A stretch of DNA of 64,000 bases from Caulobacter ginsengisoli (GCF_030814835.1 NZ_JAUSVS010000012.1:1-64000), one strand, 5' to 3'. Positions 1 to 7,951 are shown, numbered from the stretch's first letter. Notes: generated by a model not told the origin, from the letters alone. Numbers and translations: made by a program.

Positions 1-10
1 CCACCGACGG

Positions 11-41
11 CCCGCCTGACGCTCAGAACGTCAGGCGGGCG
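11..41. terminator. hairpin, possible terminator of a gene outside the window
   Basis: A GC-rich stem pairs CCCGCCTGACG with CGTCAGGCGGG around a short loop (ctcagaa). There is no clear T tract. No gene lies in the first 208 bases. The rest of that stretch holds this hairpin and the palindromic element at 83-209. Confidence 0.5.
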
Positions 42-82
42 TCCCGGAAGACAGCCTCACAATAACGGCAAGCCAACAGACA

Positions 83-209
83 AGTGGGCCGTGGAGCACA
101 CGGGATTTCAGGATTGAGCACTGCCGGAGTGGGCGTGCCTGACACTCCGTGTGCTCCCCAGAGCCCACTCCACCACTTCGTGGTCCCCCTCGCCCAAGGG
201 GCGAGGAAT
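83..209. repeat. palindromic intergenic element, family B, copy 1
   Basis: It shares blocks with the element at 59371-59539: GGAGCACACGG, CCGTGTGCTCCC, CCACTCCACCACTTCGTGG and TCCCCCTCGCCCAA. It ends in GGGGCGAGGAAT, and the last base touches the stop codon of the acetyltransferase. The left arm is shorter than in copy 2. The right arm has the same design as the family A elements around the DUF559 genes (CTCCACCAC, then GTCCCCCT, then a hairpin ending GAGGA). Confidence 0.75.
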
Positions 210-739
210 TAGGCCAGCCACACCATCATCCGCGTCGGGACCTTCTCGCCCCGCGCCAGGCTGTCGCGCAGCTCCAGGCGGCCGGTGTAGAGGAACCCCG
301 CCTTGCACAGCACCCGCCCGGACGCCGGGTTGTCGGTGTAGTGGCCGGCGACGATGTGGCGGCGTTTCCAGGCGCGCTTGGCCCAGGCGAGGGTGGCGTC
401 AACAGCCTCGCTGACCAGTCCCCGGCCCCAGTAGGGGCGGCCGATCCAGTAGCCCAGCTCCGTGCCGGCTTCGTGCGGGTTGAGGCCGATCACCCCGATC
501 ACCCCCTCGTCCTCCAGTTCGATGGCGAACACCTGGTCCTGGGCCGGGTCGAAGGCCTCGCAGGCGCCCAGGAATTCCTCGGCGTGTTCGGGCAGGTAGG
601 GATGGGGCATGCGGCTCAGCATGCGGGCGACGTCCCAGTCGCCGGCCAGTTCGACAAAGCGATCCACGTCGCCTCTGTCCGGCGCCCGCAGCAGCAGCCG
701 GCGGGTTTCGAGTATGGGACTGGGTTCGATGACGCACAT
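209..739 (-). CDS. GNAT-family N-acetyltransferase (RimJ/RimL type)
   Basis: A 176-residue protein. It opens with the ETRRLLLR strand typical of RimJ/RimL-like acetyltransferases and carries the acetyl-CoA-binding region ELGYWIGRPYWGRGLVSEAV, then NPASGRVLCKAGF, which is the usual C-terminal half of the fold. It should transfer acetyl from acetyl-CoA to an amine, either a protein N-terminus or a small molecule; the substrate cannot be told. I chose the ATG at 739 because homology begins right after it; the open frame runs 66 codons further upstream without family sequence. The stop codon is the last element of the palindrome at 83-209. It lies on the same strand as rpmA/rplU but is separated from them by a strong terminator. 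Confidence 0.85.
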   Translation of the reverse strand: MCVIEPSPILETRRLLLRAPDRGDVDRFVELAGDWDVARMLSRMPHPYLPEHAEEFLGACEAFDPAQDQVFAIELEDEGVIGVIGLNPHEAGTELGYWIGRPYWGRGLVSEAVDATLAWAKRAWKRRHIVAGHYTDNPASGRVLCKAGFLYTGRLELRDSLARGEKVPTRMMVWLA

Positions 740-794
740 GATGTTTAGCCTCCCGGCCGGCTTCCTCTGGGGGGAAGGTTTCGGCCTGAAACGA

Positions 795-828
795 AAATGG
801 GGAGCCCGGCGAACCGGACTCCCCATTT
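795..828 (-). terminator. Rho-independent terminator of rplU-rpmA
   Basis: A perfect 10-bp stem AAATGGGGAG / CTCCCCATTT with a 14-nt loop lies just downstream of rpmA. An outer GAAAC/GTTTC pairing extends it. It separates the ribosomal protein genes from the acetyltransferase. Confidence 0.75.
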
Positions 829-884
829 GGGTTTCGTGTCCGGATCGCTTGCTTGGGCGATCCGGAGCGTGGGTCCCGGAGCGC

Positions 885-1157
885 CTACTCGGCGGCGGGA
901 GCCATGGCCGGAACGACCGTGACGTAGGTTCGGTCATCGCGCTTGGTTACGAACTTCACCGCACCGGTTTCGAGCGCGAAGAGGGTATGGTCCTTGCCGA
1001 TGCCGACATTGACGCCCGGCCAGAACTTGGTGCCGCGCTGGCGGACCAGGATGTTGCCGGCGGCGACGGCTTCGCCGCCGAACTTCTTGACGCCAAGGCG
1101 CCGGCCGGCGGAATCGCGGCCGTTGCGCGAGGAGCCGCCTGATTTCTTGTGAGCCAT
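885..1157 (-). CDS. rpmA: 50S ribosomal protein L27
   Basis: A 90-residue protein starting [16 protein letters not shown], the near-invariant N-terminus of L27, followed by [27 protein letters not shown] and [10 protein letters not shown]27 sits near the peptidyl-transferase centre of the large subunit. Its length matches the family. It is the second gene of the rplU-rpmA pair, starting 35 bp after rplU, and is followed by a terminator. The ATG at 1157 is the only sensible start. Confidence 0.98.
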   Translation of the reverse strand: MAHKKSGGSSRNGRDSAGRRLGVKKFGGEAVAAGNILVRQRGTKFWPGVNVGIGKDHTLFALETGAVKFVTKRDDRTYVTVVPAMAPAAE

Positions 1158-1192
1158 GGGTGCTCTCCTAAACGATCAGAGGAGGCCGACGC

Positions 1193-1921
1193 TTACGCGT
1201 CGCCGTCCTTCTTGGCGGGGGCCTTCTTGGCGGCCGGTTTCTTGGCGGGGGCAGCGGCGTCAGCCTTAGGGGCGGCCTTCGGAGCAGCAGCCTTCTTGGG
1301 TGCGGCGGCCTTGGCTTCAGCCTTGGGGGCCTCGGTCTTGGCTTCGGCCTTAGGCGCGGCGGCCTTCTTGGCGGCGGGCTTGGGAGCCTCAGGCGCCGGG
1401 GCGGCAGCTTCAGCCTTCGGAGCGGCCTTGGGGGCAGTAGCCTTGGGCGCGGCGGCCTTGGGGGCGGCCTTCGGAGCCGCGGCCTTCTTGGCAGCCTTGG
1501 GAGCGGCTTCGGCGACGGTGCCTTCCGGCAGGCGCAGGTTGCGTGAGCGGGCGTTCAGCACGGCCTTGGTGGTCAGGTCGACCGTGCCGTCCCAGGTCTC
1601 GCTCTTGCCTTCGCCGGCGATGCCGGTGACGCGCAGGACGGTTTCGAACTGGCGGTGACCGCGGGTGCGGCGATAGCCCTGGCGGCGGATCTTCTTGAAG
1701 ATCTTCACCTTCTCGCCCTTGCGGGTCTCGATCAGGGTCGCGGTGACGGCGGCGCCGGCCACGGTCGGCGCGCCGATGACGACGGTGTCGCCCTCGCCGA
1801 GCATCAGGACCTGGTCGAAGGCCACTTGCGCGCCGGGCTCGCCGCCCAGCTTCTCAACGACCATCAGATCCCCGGCCTTGACCCGGTACTGCTTGCCGCC
1901 GGTCTTGATCACCGCGTACAT
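1193..1921 (-). CDS. rplU: 50S ribosomal protein L21 with long Ala/Lys/Pro-rich tail
   Basis: Residues 1-100 are a normal L21 core (MYAVIKTGGKQYRVKAGD at the N-terminus, then KIFKKIRRQGYRRTRGHRQ). The start is the ATG at 1921; 14 codons upstream remain open but carry no family sequence. The protein is 242 residues instead of the usual ~103. After about residue 138 it becomes a low-complexity tail built from A, K, P and some E (PKAAPKA, AKKAPAKK), resembling histone H1 or other extended alphaproteobacterial ribosomal proteins. L21 binds 23S rRNA; the tail could contact nucleic acid, which is inference. It leads the rplU-rpmA operon. Confidence 0.95.
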   Translation of the reverse strand: MYAVIKTGGKQYRVKAGDLMVVEKLGGEPGAQVAFDQVLMLGEGDTVVIGAPTVAGAAVTATLIETRKGEKVKIFKKIRRQGYRRTRGHRQFETVLRVTGIAGEGKSETWDGTVDLTTKAVLNARSRNLRLPEGTVAEAAPKAAKKAAAPKAAPKAAAPKATAPKAAPKAEAAAPAPEAPKPAAKKAAAPKAEAKTEAPKAEAKAAAPKKAAAPKAAPKADAAAPAKKPAAKKAPAKKDGDA

Positions 1922-1973
1922 CGGTTTCGCCCAATCGTTCTCTAAGAGAGTTTGTAGTCGCAAAAAAGTTTGC

Positions 1974-1995
1974 GCCCGCGAGAGAGCCCGCGGGC
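1974..1995 (-). promoter_or_regulatory. 5' leader hairpin of rplU
   Basis: GCCCGCG pairs with CGCGGGC across an 8-nt loop in the rplU transcript, 53 bp before the start codon, followed by a T-rich stretch. Ribosomal protein operons are often controlled by such leaders, so an L21-leader-like function is possible but unproven here. Confidence 0.4.
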
Positions 1996-2006
1996 GAGGG
2001 GCCGGA

Positions 2007-2034
2007 CTTATACAGGGGAGATCGCCCGAGTCAA
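2007..2034 (-). promoter_or_regulatory. sigma-70-type promoter of rplU-rpmA
   Basis: On the minus strand, TTGACT (2034-2029) is followed after 16 nt by TATAAG (2012-2007). This is close to the general housekeeping consensus and is well placed for the ribosomal operon. Confidence 0.65.
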
Positions 2035-2067
2035 CGGTTCCGGGCCGGTTTCGAAAGCCTCTCGATA

Positions 2068-2080
2068 GTTACATTATAAC
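2068..2080 (+). promoter_or_regulatory. Zur-like operator
   Basis: GTTACATTATAAC is a 6-1-6 palindrome with one mismatch and fits the proteobacterial Zur core (GTTATR-N-YATAAC type). It lies just upstream of a GCTATAGC box (2083-2090, matching the Caulobacter -10 GCTANAWC) and 16 bp before the GTG at 2097, so a bound repressor would block the promoter. The genes downstream, a membrane transporter and a COG0523 GTPase, are typical Zur targets. Confidence 0.6.
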
Positions 2081-2096
2081 AGGCTATAGCGGATGG

Positions 2097-2732
2097 GTGA
2101 CCTCAACGCTTTTCGCCTCCATCGCCCTGGGATTCGCCGTCGCCTTCATGCACGCGGCGCTGCCCACCCATTGGCTGCCTTTCGTGCTGGTCGGCCGCGA
2201 CCGGCAATGGACGGCCAGCAAGACCCTGGGCGTCACCCTGGTGGCGGGGATCGGCCATGTGCTGGTCACCGTGGCCCTGGGGTTTCTGGTGCTGGCCGGC
2301 GGCCTGGTCATCCAGCCCCACATCGCCGCCGTCTTCCCCTACATCGCCGGCGGCCTGCCCATCGCGCTGGGACTCTATTACCTGTTGCGCCACTCCAGAC
2401 GGGCCAGGGTCGCGGCGGGCGAGAAGCGCCCGGCGCTCTACGCGACCGACGCGGCGGCGATCTCGGGGCTGGTCGCCCTGTTGGCCGTTTCCCCCTGCGA
2501 GGCCTTCCTGCCGGTCTATCTGGCCGGGGCGCCGCACGGCTGGGCGGGCTTTCTGATCCTCAGCCTGGTGCTGACCCTGGCGACGGGGCTGGGTATGACG
2601 CTATTCACCAGCCTGTCGCTGGCCGGGGCCGACCGGCTGAAGCTGGTCGCGCTCCAGGGTTACGAGCAGGCCATCCTCGGCGCGGCCCTGGTTATCCTCG
2701 GCGTCGTCGTCCTGCTGGTCGAACGGACATAG
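2097..2732 (+). CDS. polytopic membrane protein, putative metal transporter (NicO/LysE-like)
   Basis: A 211-residue protein with about six hydrophobic segments. The first holds HAALPTHWLPFVLVG, with paired histidines as in nickel/cobalt NicO-type carriers; later come GIGHVLVTV and SPCEAFLPVYL, a motif like those of the LysE/CcdA/NicO superfamily. The frame has no suitable ATG, so I chose the GTG at 2097, directly behind a GCTATAGC promoter box. The mRNA may be nearly leaderless. The next gene, a COG0523 GTPase, begins 23 bp downstream, and a Zur-like box precedes the pair. Zinc (or another divalent metal) movement across the inner membrane is the likely role; the substrate and direction are inference. 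Confidence 0.65.
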   Translation: MTSTLFASIALGFAVAFMHAALPTHWLPFVLVGRDRQWTASKTLGVTLVAGIGHVLVTVALGFLVLAGGLVIQPHIAAVFPYIAGGLPIALGLYYLLRHSRRARVAAGEKRPALYATDAAAISGLVALLAVSPCEAFLPVYLAGAPHGWAGFLILSLVLTLATGLGMTLFTSLSLAGADRLKLVALQGYEQAILGAALVILGVVVLLVERT

Positions 2733-2755
2733 CGATCCGGCTCCGGCTCGCCTAA

Positions 2756-3823
2756 ATGAGCGCCATGGACACCGCGACCCCCACCCGTACCCCCGTCACC
2801 GTGCTCACCGGCTATCTCGGGGCCGGCAAGACCACGCTTCTGAACCGCATCCTCTCGGAGGACCACGGCAAGCGCTACGCCGTGATCGTCAACGAGTTCG
2901 GCGAGGTCGGCATCGACAACGACCTGATCGTCGGGGCCGACGAGGAAGTCTTCGAGATGAACAACGGCTGTGTCTGCTGCACGGTGCGCGGCGACCTGAT
3001 CCGGGTGCTCTCGGGCCTGATGAAAAGGAAGGGCGGCTTCGACGCCATCATCGTGGAGACCACCGGCCTGGCCGATCCCGGTCCGGTGGCCCAGACCTTC
3101 TTCGTCGACGACGACGTGCGGGCCCGCACGCGGCTGGATTCGGTGACCACGGTGGTCGACGCCCGCCATATCACCCTGCGCCTGGCCGACAGCCGCGAGG
3201 CGGTCGAGCAGATCGCCTTCGCCGACCAGATCGTGCTGAACAAGACCGACCTGGTGACCGAGGCCGAGCTGGTCGAGGTCGAGGCCCGCATCCGCCGCCT
3301 CAACCCCCTGGCCGCCATCCACCGCGCCCAGCGCTCGAACGTGCCGCTGGAGGCCATCCTGGGCCGGAACAGCTTCGACCTGGACCGCATCACCACCCTG
3401 GAGCCGGACTTCCTCAACCCGCCGCACGGCGAGGCGGGGCATGTGCATGACGACCACTGCGACCATGACCACCATGGCCACGACCATGACCATCACGGAC
3501 ACGACCACCATGACCATGTGCATGACGACGGCATCAAGGGCGTTTCCCTGACGCTGGAAAAGCCGCTGGACGGGATCAAGATCACCCGCTGGCTCAACGA
3601 CCTGCTGCAGGCCAAGGGCCCCGACATCCTGCGGGCCAAGGGCATACTGGATGTGAAGGGCGAAGACCGCCGGCTGGTCTTCCAGGCCGTCCACATGATC
3701 CTGGAGGGCGACTACCAGCGCGACTGGAAGGCCGGCGAGACCCGCAACAGCCGCATGGTGTTCATCGGCCGCGACCTGGACGAGGCGGCGCTGAAGGCGG
3801 GTTTCGAGGGGTGTGTGGCTTAA
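2756..3823 (+). CDS. COG0523 (CobW/ZigA-like) GTP-dependent metal chaperone
   Basis: A 355-residue G3E-family GTPase. Walker A is [11 protein letters not shown] (residues 19-29), the metal-binding CxCC motif is GCVCC (C72, C74, C75), [10 protein letters not shown] follows, and the guanine-specificity motif is NKTD (162-165). Residues about 224-258 are a His/Asp-rich loop ([18 protein letters not shown]), then the CobW C-terminal domain. Such proteins deliver zinc or other metals to client enzymes, often under zinc starvation. The upstream Zur-like site and transporter support a zinc role over cobalamin. The start is the ATG at 2756; an ATG at 2765 is possible. A palindromic element begins on the base after the TAA. 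Confidence 0.88.
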   Translation: MSAMDTATPTRTPVTVLTGYLGAGKTTLLNRILSEDHGKRYAVIVNEFGEVGIDNDLIVGADEEVFEMNNGCVCCTVRGDLIRVLSGLMKRKGGFDAIIVETTGLADPGPVAQTFFVDDDVRARTRLDSVTTVVDARHITLRLADSREAVEQIAFADQIVLNKTDLVTEAELVEVEARIRRLNPLAAIHRAQRSNVPLEAILGRNSFDLDRITTLEPDFLNPPHGEAGHVHDDHCDHDHHGHDHDHHGHDHHDHVHDDGIKGVSLTLEKPLDGIKITRWLNDLLQAKGPDILRAKGILDVKGEDRRLVFQAVHMILEGDYQRDWKAGETRNSRMVFIGRDLDEAALKAGFEGCVA

Positions 3824-4053
3824 TCCGCCCCCGGCGGGGGCGGACGACCTCGCCAGAGCGAGGTCCGGTGAGGGTTTCGGGGCCGTGTTACGAAGGTCGG
3901 GGCTAGTTCCCGGTCTATGGGCTTGGCGCCTAGCACAGTCGCGAGCGACTCACGGTTCTGGCCGCCGCATGGCCTCCCAAACCCTCACCTGGCCGGCCAC
4001 GGGCGCGCTCGCTGCGCGCCTCGGGCGGGCCGTCCGCCCCCGCCGGGGGCGGA
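3824..4053. repeat. 230-bp palindromic intergenic element
   Basis: It begins on the first base after the stop codon of the COG0523 gene with TCCGCCCCCGGCGGGGGCGGA and ends with the near-identical TCCGCCCCCGCCGGGGGCGGA. Inside, CGGTGAGGGTTT is mirrored by AAACCCTCACC. The arms are inverted repeats made of smaller hairpins. No credible gene lies inside, and it is distinct in sequence from families A-C. Confidence 0.7.
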
Positions 4054-4058
4054 ATAAC

Positions 4059-4088
4059 AAAAAGGGCCGGTGTCGCCACCGGCCCTTT
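4059..4088 (-). terminator. terminator of exbD (bidirectional shape)
   Basis: GGGCCGGTG and CACCGGCCC form a 9-bp stem with a 4-nt loop, flanked by AAAAA on the left and TTTT on the right. It can end transcription from exbD and also reads as a terminator on the plus strand. Confidence 0.8.
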
Positions 4089-4110
4089 TCCGTTCAGCCT
4101 TGCGGCTGGA

Positions 4111-4554
4111 TCAGTTCACTTCTTCCAGGATCAGGCCGACCTTGAAGTAGCCGTTGCCCTGCAGGACGTTCAGCACGGACATGAACTGCTCGTAGAGCAC
4201 GTCCGGGTTCGACTGGATGAAGATGCGCTGCTCGGTGGGCGGGCCGGTGTCGCCGTTGTTGAGGAGGCCGATCGGGATGTCGGTCGGCAGGGCCGCCAGC
4301 GAGGTTTCCTTGCCACCGAAGAAGATGTGGCCGCCGGGCTGCAGCGAGATGAAGACCGGCTTCTTGTGGTCGTTGGCGTCCGGCGGCACGGCCGGCGGCA
4401 GGTCGACCTGGATCGACACCGTGGCCAGAGGCGCGGTCACCATGAAGATGATGAGCAGAACGAGCATGACGTCCACGAAGGGCGTCACGTTCATGTCGCT
4501 GTTCTGACCGAGGTCGAACTTGTTCTTTTTTCCGCCGGCGACTTTCCCTGCCAT
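4111..4554 (-). CDS. exbD: ExbD/TolR-family biopolymer transport protein
   Basis: A 147-residue protein with the family pattern: a short basic cytoplasmic N-terminus, then a single transmembrane helix with the proton-path aspartate (MNVTPFVDVMLVLLIIFMV, D28), then a periplasmic domain. ExbD works with ExbB as the proton-driven stator that powers TonB-dependent receptors; one such receptor is at 34283-37606. The start is MAGKVAGG at 4554; the longer open frame upstream has no family sequence. No exbB or tonB is adjacent: the divergent neighbour is a WD40 protein. It could therefore be an accessory ExbD/TolR paralogue. Confidence 0.85.
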   Translation of the reverse strand: MAGKVAGGKKNKFDLGQNSDMNVTPFVDVMLVLLIIFMVTAPLATVSIQVDLPPAVPPDANDHKKPVFISLQPGGHIFFGGKETSLAALPTDIPIGLLNNGDTGPPTEQRIFIQSNPDVLYEQFMSVLNVLQGNGYFKVGLILEEVN

Positions 4555-4690
4555 GCGCACACTCCCTCTCGCGCCCCTTCGAGGGGCCCGTTGCGTTCGA
4601 AAACACCCATCGCCCGGAAGAGCGAGGATGTAAAGCCCGACTATCGTGACAGGAGAATCCGTCACCATCTGGGCAAGCGGTCCCGGTCGC

Positions 4691-4698
4691 GCTAGCAC
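4691..4698 (+). promoter_or_regulatory. GCTANAWC-type -10 box of the WD40 gene
   Basis: GCTAGCAC lies 8 bp before the ATG at 4707 and matches the Caulobacter housekeeping -10 pattern apart from position 6. A similar GCTAGCAC lies at 6831-6838 before mtgA. The -35 is unclear. Confidence 0.35.
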
Positions 4699-4706
4699 CC
4701 TTGGGT

Positions 4707-5687
4707 ATGACCCAAGCCTTTCGAACCTCTTACGACGCCTACGTCTCGGACGCCCGATTCGTTCCCTCCAGCGAAGCAATTTTCGCTCTGGGCGACGGCA
4801 CGGTGCGCAGTTCGGGCGGCCAGGCCGTCCAGGCCCACGACGGGGTAATCCTCTGCGCGGCCGGCCATCCCAGCGGCCAGGGCGTCATCACCGGCGGCGA
4901 TGACGGCCGCCTGGTCTGGACCCGGGACGGCGAGGCGAGCGAGCTGGCCAAGGTCCCCGGCCGCTGGATCGACTCGGTCGATTCGCACCCCGGCGGGCTG
5001 ATCGCCTATTCGGCCGGGCGCGACCTGCATGTGCGCGATGTGAAGGACGCCAAACTTCAAGCCCGCTTCACCCATGAGAAGTCGGTGGCGGCGGTGGCCA
5101 TCGATCCGGGCGGCCGGCGAATCGCGGCGGCCACCTATGGCGGGGCGGCGCTCTGGTATGCCCGCATAGCCGAGCAAAAGCCGCAGATGCTGCGCTGGGC
5201 CGGCAGCCATATCGGCCTGGCCTGGAGCCCCGACGGCAAATTCCTGATGTCGGCCATGCAGGAGAACAGCCTGCACGGCTGGCGGCTGGCCGACGGCAAG
5301 GACATGCGGATGGGCGGCTATCCGGCCAAGGTGAAGAGTATGTGCTTCCTGTCCGGCGGACTGATGCTGGCCACGGCGGGCGCGAACGGCGCGGTGATCT
5401 GGCCGTTCGCGGGCAACAATGGACCCATGGGCAAGGAGGCGGCTGAGGTCGGCTTCAACGAGGGCGCCCTGGTCGTCCGCGTCGCCGCCACCCCCAAGGG
5501 CGGGGTGCTGGCCGGCGGGCTGGACGACGGCCGGGTCTGGGTGGGCGACCTGGGCTCGGGATCGCTGAAGACGGTCAAGGCCGAGAAGGGCGCGGCGATC
5601 AGCGCCCTGGCGGTCAGCCCCGACGGGGCCTGGGTGGCCTGGGGTGACGAGGACGGCGAGGTGGGGGTTATCGCCGCGCAGGCCTGA
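4707..5687 (+). CDS. WD40-repeat protein
   Basis: A 326-residue protein made of repeated beta-blade units recognisable by turns such as GGDDGRLVWTRDGE, YSAGRDLHVRDVKD, AWSPDGKFL, ATAGANGAVIWPF, GGLDDGRVWVGDL and AVSPDGAWVAWGDEDGEVGV. This predicts a beta-propeller, probably for protein-protein contacts. It has no signal peptide, so it should be cytoplasmic. The start is the ATG at 4707; TTG at 4701 is in frame but less likely. It is divergent from exbD, and its 3' end overlaps the convergent next gene by 20 bp. Its partner is unknown. Confidence 0.8.
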   Translation: MTQAFRTSYDAYVSDARFVPSSEAIFALGDGTVRSSGGQAVQAHDGVILCAAGHPSGQGVITGGDDGRLVWTRDGEASELAKVPGRWIDSVDSHPGGLIAYSAGRDLHVRDVKDAKLQARFTHEKSVAAVAIDPGGRRIAAATYGGAALWYARIAEQKPQMLRWAGSHIGLAWSPDGKFLMSAMQENSLHGWRLADGKDMRMGGYPAKVKSMCFLSGGLMLATAGANGAVIWPFAGNNGPMGKEAAEVGFNEGALVVRVAATPKGGVLAGGLDDGRVWVGDLGSGSLKTVKAEKGAAISALAVSPDGAWVAWGDEDGEVGVIAAQA

Positions 5688-6129
5688 GCGGCCCCGCCTT
5701 GGCGATGGTGATGTATCGGATGCCGTCCAGGTACATGAGGGAGACCTGGATGTCGCCGATGTTCCAGCCGCATTCGGTGGAATCGAGATAACCCATGTAG
5801 TCGTGGCACACGGGCTCGCCGCCCAACCGCTGCCTAAGGTCGGCGGTGAGCGCCTCGAGGCGCACGCCGGTGTCCCGCTTCACCGACTGCAAAACGATGT
5901 CTTCCACCCGGTCCTGGCCATCGAAATGCACCCGCGCGGCGAACTGCTCGCCGCCAAGCTGCTGGTCGGGAAGATTCAGACCGGGGCGCGCGTCAGCGAA
6001 CTCGATTGAAGATGGTTCGCTCGGAAAGTCCGCGGTGACCTGGGCGCGGCTGTCGCCCGGCCGAACCGCCGGCCAGGGACCCTGCGCCACGGCCGCCGCC
6101 ACGAGCGCCAGCATCAGCCATGACGCCAT
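5668..6129 (-). CDS. small secreted protein of unknown function
   Basis: A 153-residue protein with a short N-terminal hydrophobic segment (WLMLALVAAAVA), a probable signal peptide or anchor, then a soluble domain with two cysteines (EPVCHDYMGYLDSTECGWN) that could form a periplasmic disulfide. I do not recognise the family. The RPGDSRAQVTADFP start resembles small periplasmic proteins that begin with a SmpA/BamE-like G-x-S-x-x-x-V turn, but this is weak. It overlaps the convergent WD40 gene by 20 bp and lies 9 bp downstream of the nitroreductase, so those two are probably cotranscribed. Confidence 0.6.
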   Translation of the reverse strand: MASWLMLALVAAAVAQGPWPAVRPGDSRAQVTADFPSEPSSIEFADARPGLNLPDQQLGGEQFAARVHFDGQDRVEDIVLQSVKRDTGVRLEALTADLRQRLGGEPVCHDYMGYLDSTECGWNIGDIQVSLMYLDGIRYITIAKAGPLRPARR

Positions 6130-6138
6130 GGCGACCTC

Positions 6139-6798
6139 CTAGAACCCTCGAAGCTCGCCCCAGATTTCGAAGTCATCGCGCCGTGTCCGCCAGTTGTTGA
6201 TCGGTGCGCTGGTATCGGCATAGCCCAGCGCCATCCCCGAGAAGAGCATGTGGTCATCGGGCAAATCTATGGCGCGGGCCACGGTGCGCGGATAGCGGGC
6301 CCAGAACTCCTGGGCGCAGGTATCCAGGCCGCGCTCGACCGCCAGCAGCATGACGTTCTGCATATACATGCCCAGGTCCGCCCACTGCGGTGGGCCCAGC
6401 TTGCGGTCCAGGCAGAAGAAGATCCCGACCGGGGCGCCGAAGAACTCGGTGTTGCGCATCAGCTGGCGGATGCGGCCGGGCTTGTCCTCGCGGGGGATGT
6501 CGATCGAGGCGTAGAGGTCCTCGCCGCACTGGTAGCGGCGGGTGCGGAAGGGGTCCCACAGGTCGCGCGGATAGACGTCGTATTCCGGCTCCTCGCCGCC
6601 GAGATTGGCCGCCACCGTGGCTTTCAGGGCCGCCAGCGGCTCGCCGGTCAGGGCGGTCACCCGCCAGGGCTGGAGGTTGCCGCCGGAGGGCGCCTGGCTG
6701 GCCGCGACCAGAATCTCGCGCACCACCTCGCCCGGGACCGGGTCGGGCTTGAAGGCCCGGGTGGAATAGCGGGCGGCGATGGCCTGGCTGACGTCCAT
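6139..6798 (-). CDS. nitroreductase-family FMN oxidoreductase
   Basis: A 219-residue protein of the usual length for the family. RYSTRAFKPDPV and AASQAPSGGNLQPW are the FMN-binding N-terminal motifs, and the C-terminus has the usual DDHMLFSGMALGYAD segment. Members use NAD(P)H and FMN to reduce nitro compounds, quinones or enones in the cytoplasm. The natural substrate is not deducible. The start is the ATG at 6798. The secreted small protein gene follows 9 bp later on the same strand. Confidence 0.9.
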   Translation of the reverse strand: MDVSQAIAARYSTRAFKPDPVPGEVVREILVAASQAPSGGNLQPWRVTALTGEPLAALKATVAANLGGEEPEYDVYPRDLWDPFRTRRYQCGEDLYASIDIPREDKPGRIRQLMRNTEFFGAPVGIFFCLDRKLGPPQWADLGMYMQNVMLLAVERGLDTCAQEFWARYPRTVARAIDLPDDHMLFSGMALGYADTSAPINNWRTRRDDFEIWGELRGF

Positions 6799-6868
6799 GG
6801 CTTAAGTCTTTCTCGGCTGTGACAGGCTTGGCTAGCACCCGGCCGCAGGGTCATGGCAAGAGGGGGCC

Positions 6869-7951
6869 ATGCAGGATCCGAATTCGCCCAAGGACGAGGA
6901 CGAGGACGCCCCGCCGCCGGCGGAGATGGAATCGTCGTTGGACGAACCCGCGCCGGAGCCGGGCATCGAGCCAGAGCTCGAGCCAGAGGTTACGGCTGAG
7001 CCGGATCCCGGGTCTGAACCGGAACCGGAGCTGGAGTCCGAGCTAGAGCCCGAGCCGGAGCCGGAGCCGGAGCCCGAACCGGAACCGGAACCTGAGCCAG
7101 AACCCGAGCCAGAACCGGAACCTGAGCCAGAACCCGAGCCCGAACCAGAACCAGAACCAGAGCCAGAGCCGGAACCCCCGCCGGCGGTCGTCCTCCCGCC
7201 CCCGCCCTATCGCCCGCCGCCCCGTCGCGAGCCGCCGCCCAGGCGGGTCCGGCAGCGGCCGCGCGGTCTGGGCCAGTGGGTCAGCAGGCTGTTCGTCTGG
7301 GGACTGATCATCTTTGTCGTCTGCCCGGTCGGGCTGACGGCCATCTACCGCTTCGTGCCGCCGCCGATCACCTTCCTGATGGTCCAGCGCCTGTTCGAGG
7401 GCAAGGGACTGGACCGCCGCTGGCGCTCGCTGGACAGCATGTCGCCGGCCCTGCCCCGGGCGGTGATCGCCGCCGAGGACGCCCGGTTCTGCGAGCACCA
7501 CGGCTTCGATTTCGAGGCCATGGAAAAGGCCTATGCCCGCAACCAGCGCCACCCCGGCAAGATCCGCGGCGGTTCGACCATCAGCCAGCAGACCGCCAAG
7601 AACGTCTTCCTCTGGCCGCAGCGCTCCTATGTCCGCAAGGTCGCCGAAGCCGGCTTCACCGTCCTGATCGAGGGGCTGTGGGGCAAGAGGCGGATCATGG
7701 AAGTCTATCTCAACAGCATCGAATGGGGGCCGGGCGTCTACGGCGCCGAGGCCGCCGCCCGGCGCAATTTCGGGGTCGGGGCCGACCGGCTGACCCCCGC
7801 CCAGGCCGCCCGGCTGGCCGCCATCCTGCCCAGCCCGCTGAAATGGAAGGCCGCCGCGCCGGGGCCCTACGTCAAGAAGCGCTCGCGGCGAATCGGGGCG
7901 GCTTCGGGGACGGTGCGGCGCGATGGGTTGGGGGCCTGTGTGGTCGAGTAG
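6869..7951 (+). CDS. mtgA: monofunctional biosynthetic peptidoglycan transglycosylase with (Glu-Pro)n N-terminus
   Basis: A 360-residue protein. Residues 1-50 are acidic, about 51-103 are an almost uninterrupted Glu-Pro repeat, 104-130 are Pro/Arg-rich, 141-161 form a transmembrane helix, and the rest is a GT51 domain. GT51 motifs include [17 protein letters not shown] (catalytic Glu203), [12 protein letters not shown] and [25 protein letters not shown]. It polymerises lipid II glycan strands at the outer face of the inner membrane. The family is normally about 230-240 residues; the extra 120 residues precede the helix and so are predicted to be cytoplasmic. The DNA of the repeat (about 7030-7175) is itself repetitive and could change length. 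Confidence 0.9.
   Translation: MQDPNSPKDEDEDAPPPAEMESSLDEPAPEPGIEPELEPEVTAEPDPGSEPEPELESELEPEPEPEPEPEPEPEPEPEPEPEPEPEPEPEPEPEPEPEPEPEPPPAVVLPPPPYRPPPRREPPPRRVRQRPRGLGQWVSRLFVWGLIIFVVCPVGLTAIYRFVPPPITFLMVQRLFEGKGLDRRWRSLDSMSPALPRAVIAAEDARFCEHHGFDFEAMEKAYARNQRHPGKIRGGSTISQQTAKNVFLWPQRSYVRKVAEAGFTVLIEGLWGKRRIMEVYLNSIEWGPGVYGAEAAARRNFGVGADRLTPAQAARLAAILPSPLKWKAAAPGPYVKKRSRRIGAASGTVRRDGLGACVVE

Noticed and set aside
2756-3823. Assignment of the COG0523 gene as cobW for cobalamin synthesis
   Set aside because: No cobalamin genes are nearby. The CxCC motif, His-rich loop, adjacent transporter and Zur-like site favour a zinc or general metal chaperone role.
7030-7180. Tandem repeat that might be taken for a CRISPR or minisatellite
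   Set aside because: It is in frame, encodes Glu-Pro repeats of the transglycosylase, has a 6-bp unit and no spacers.
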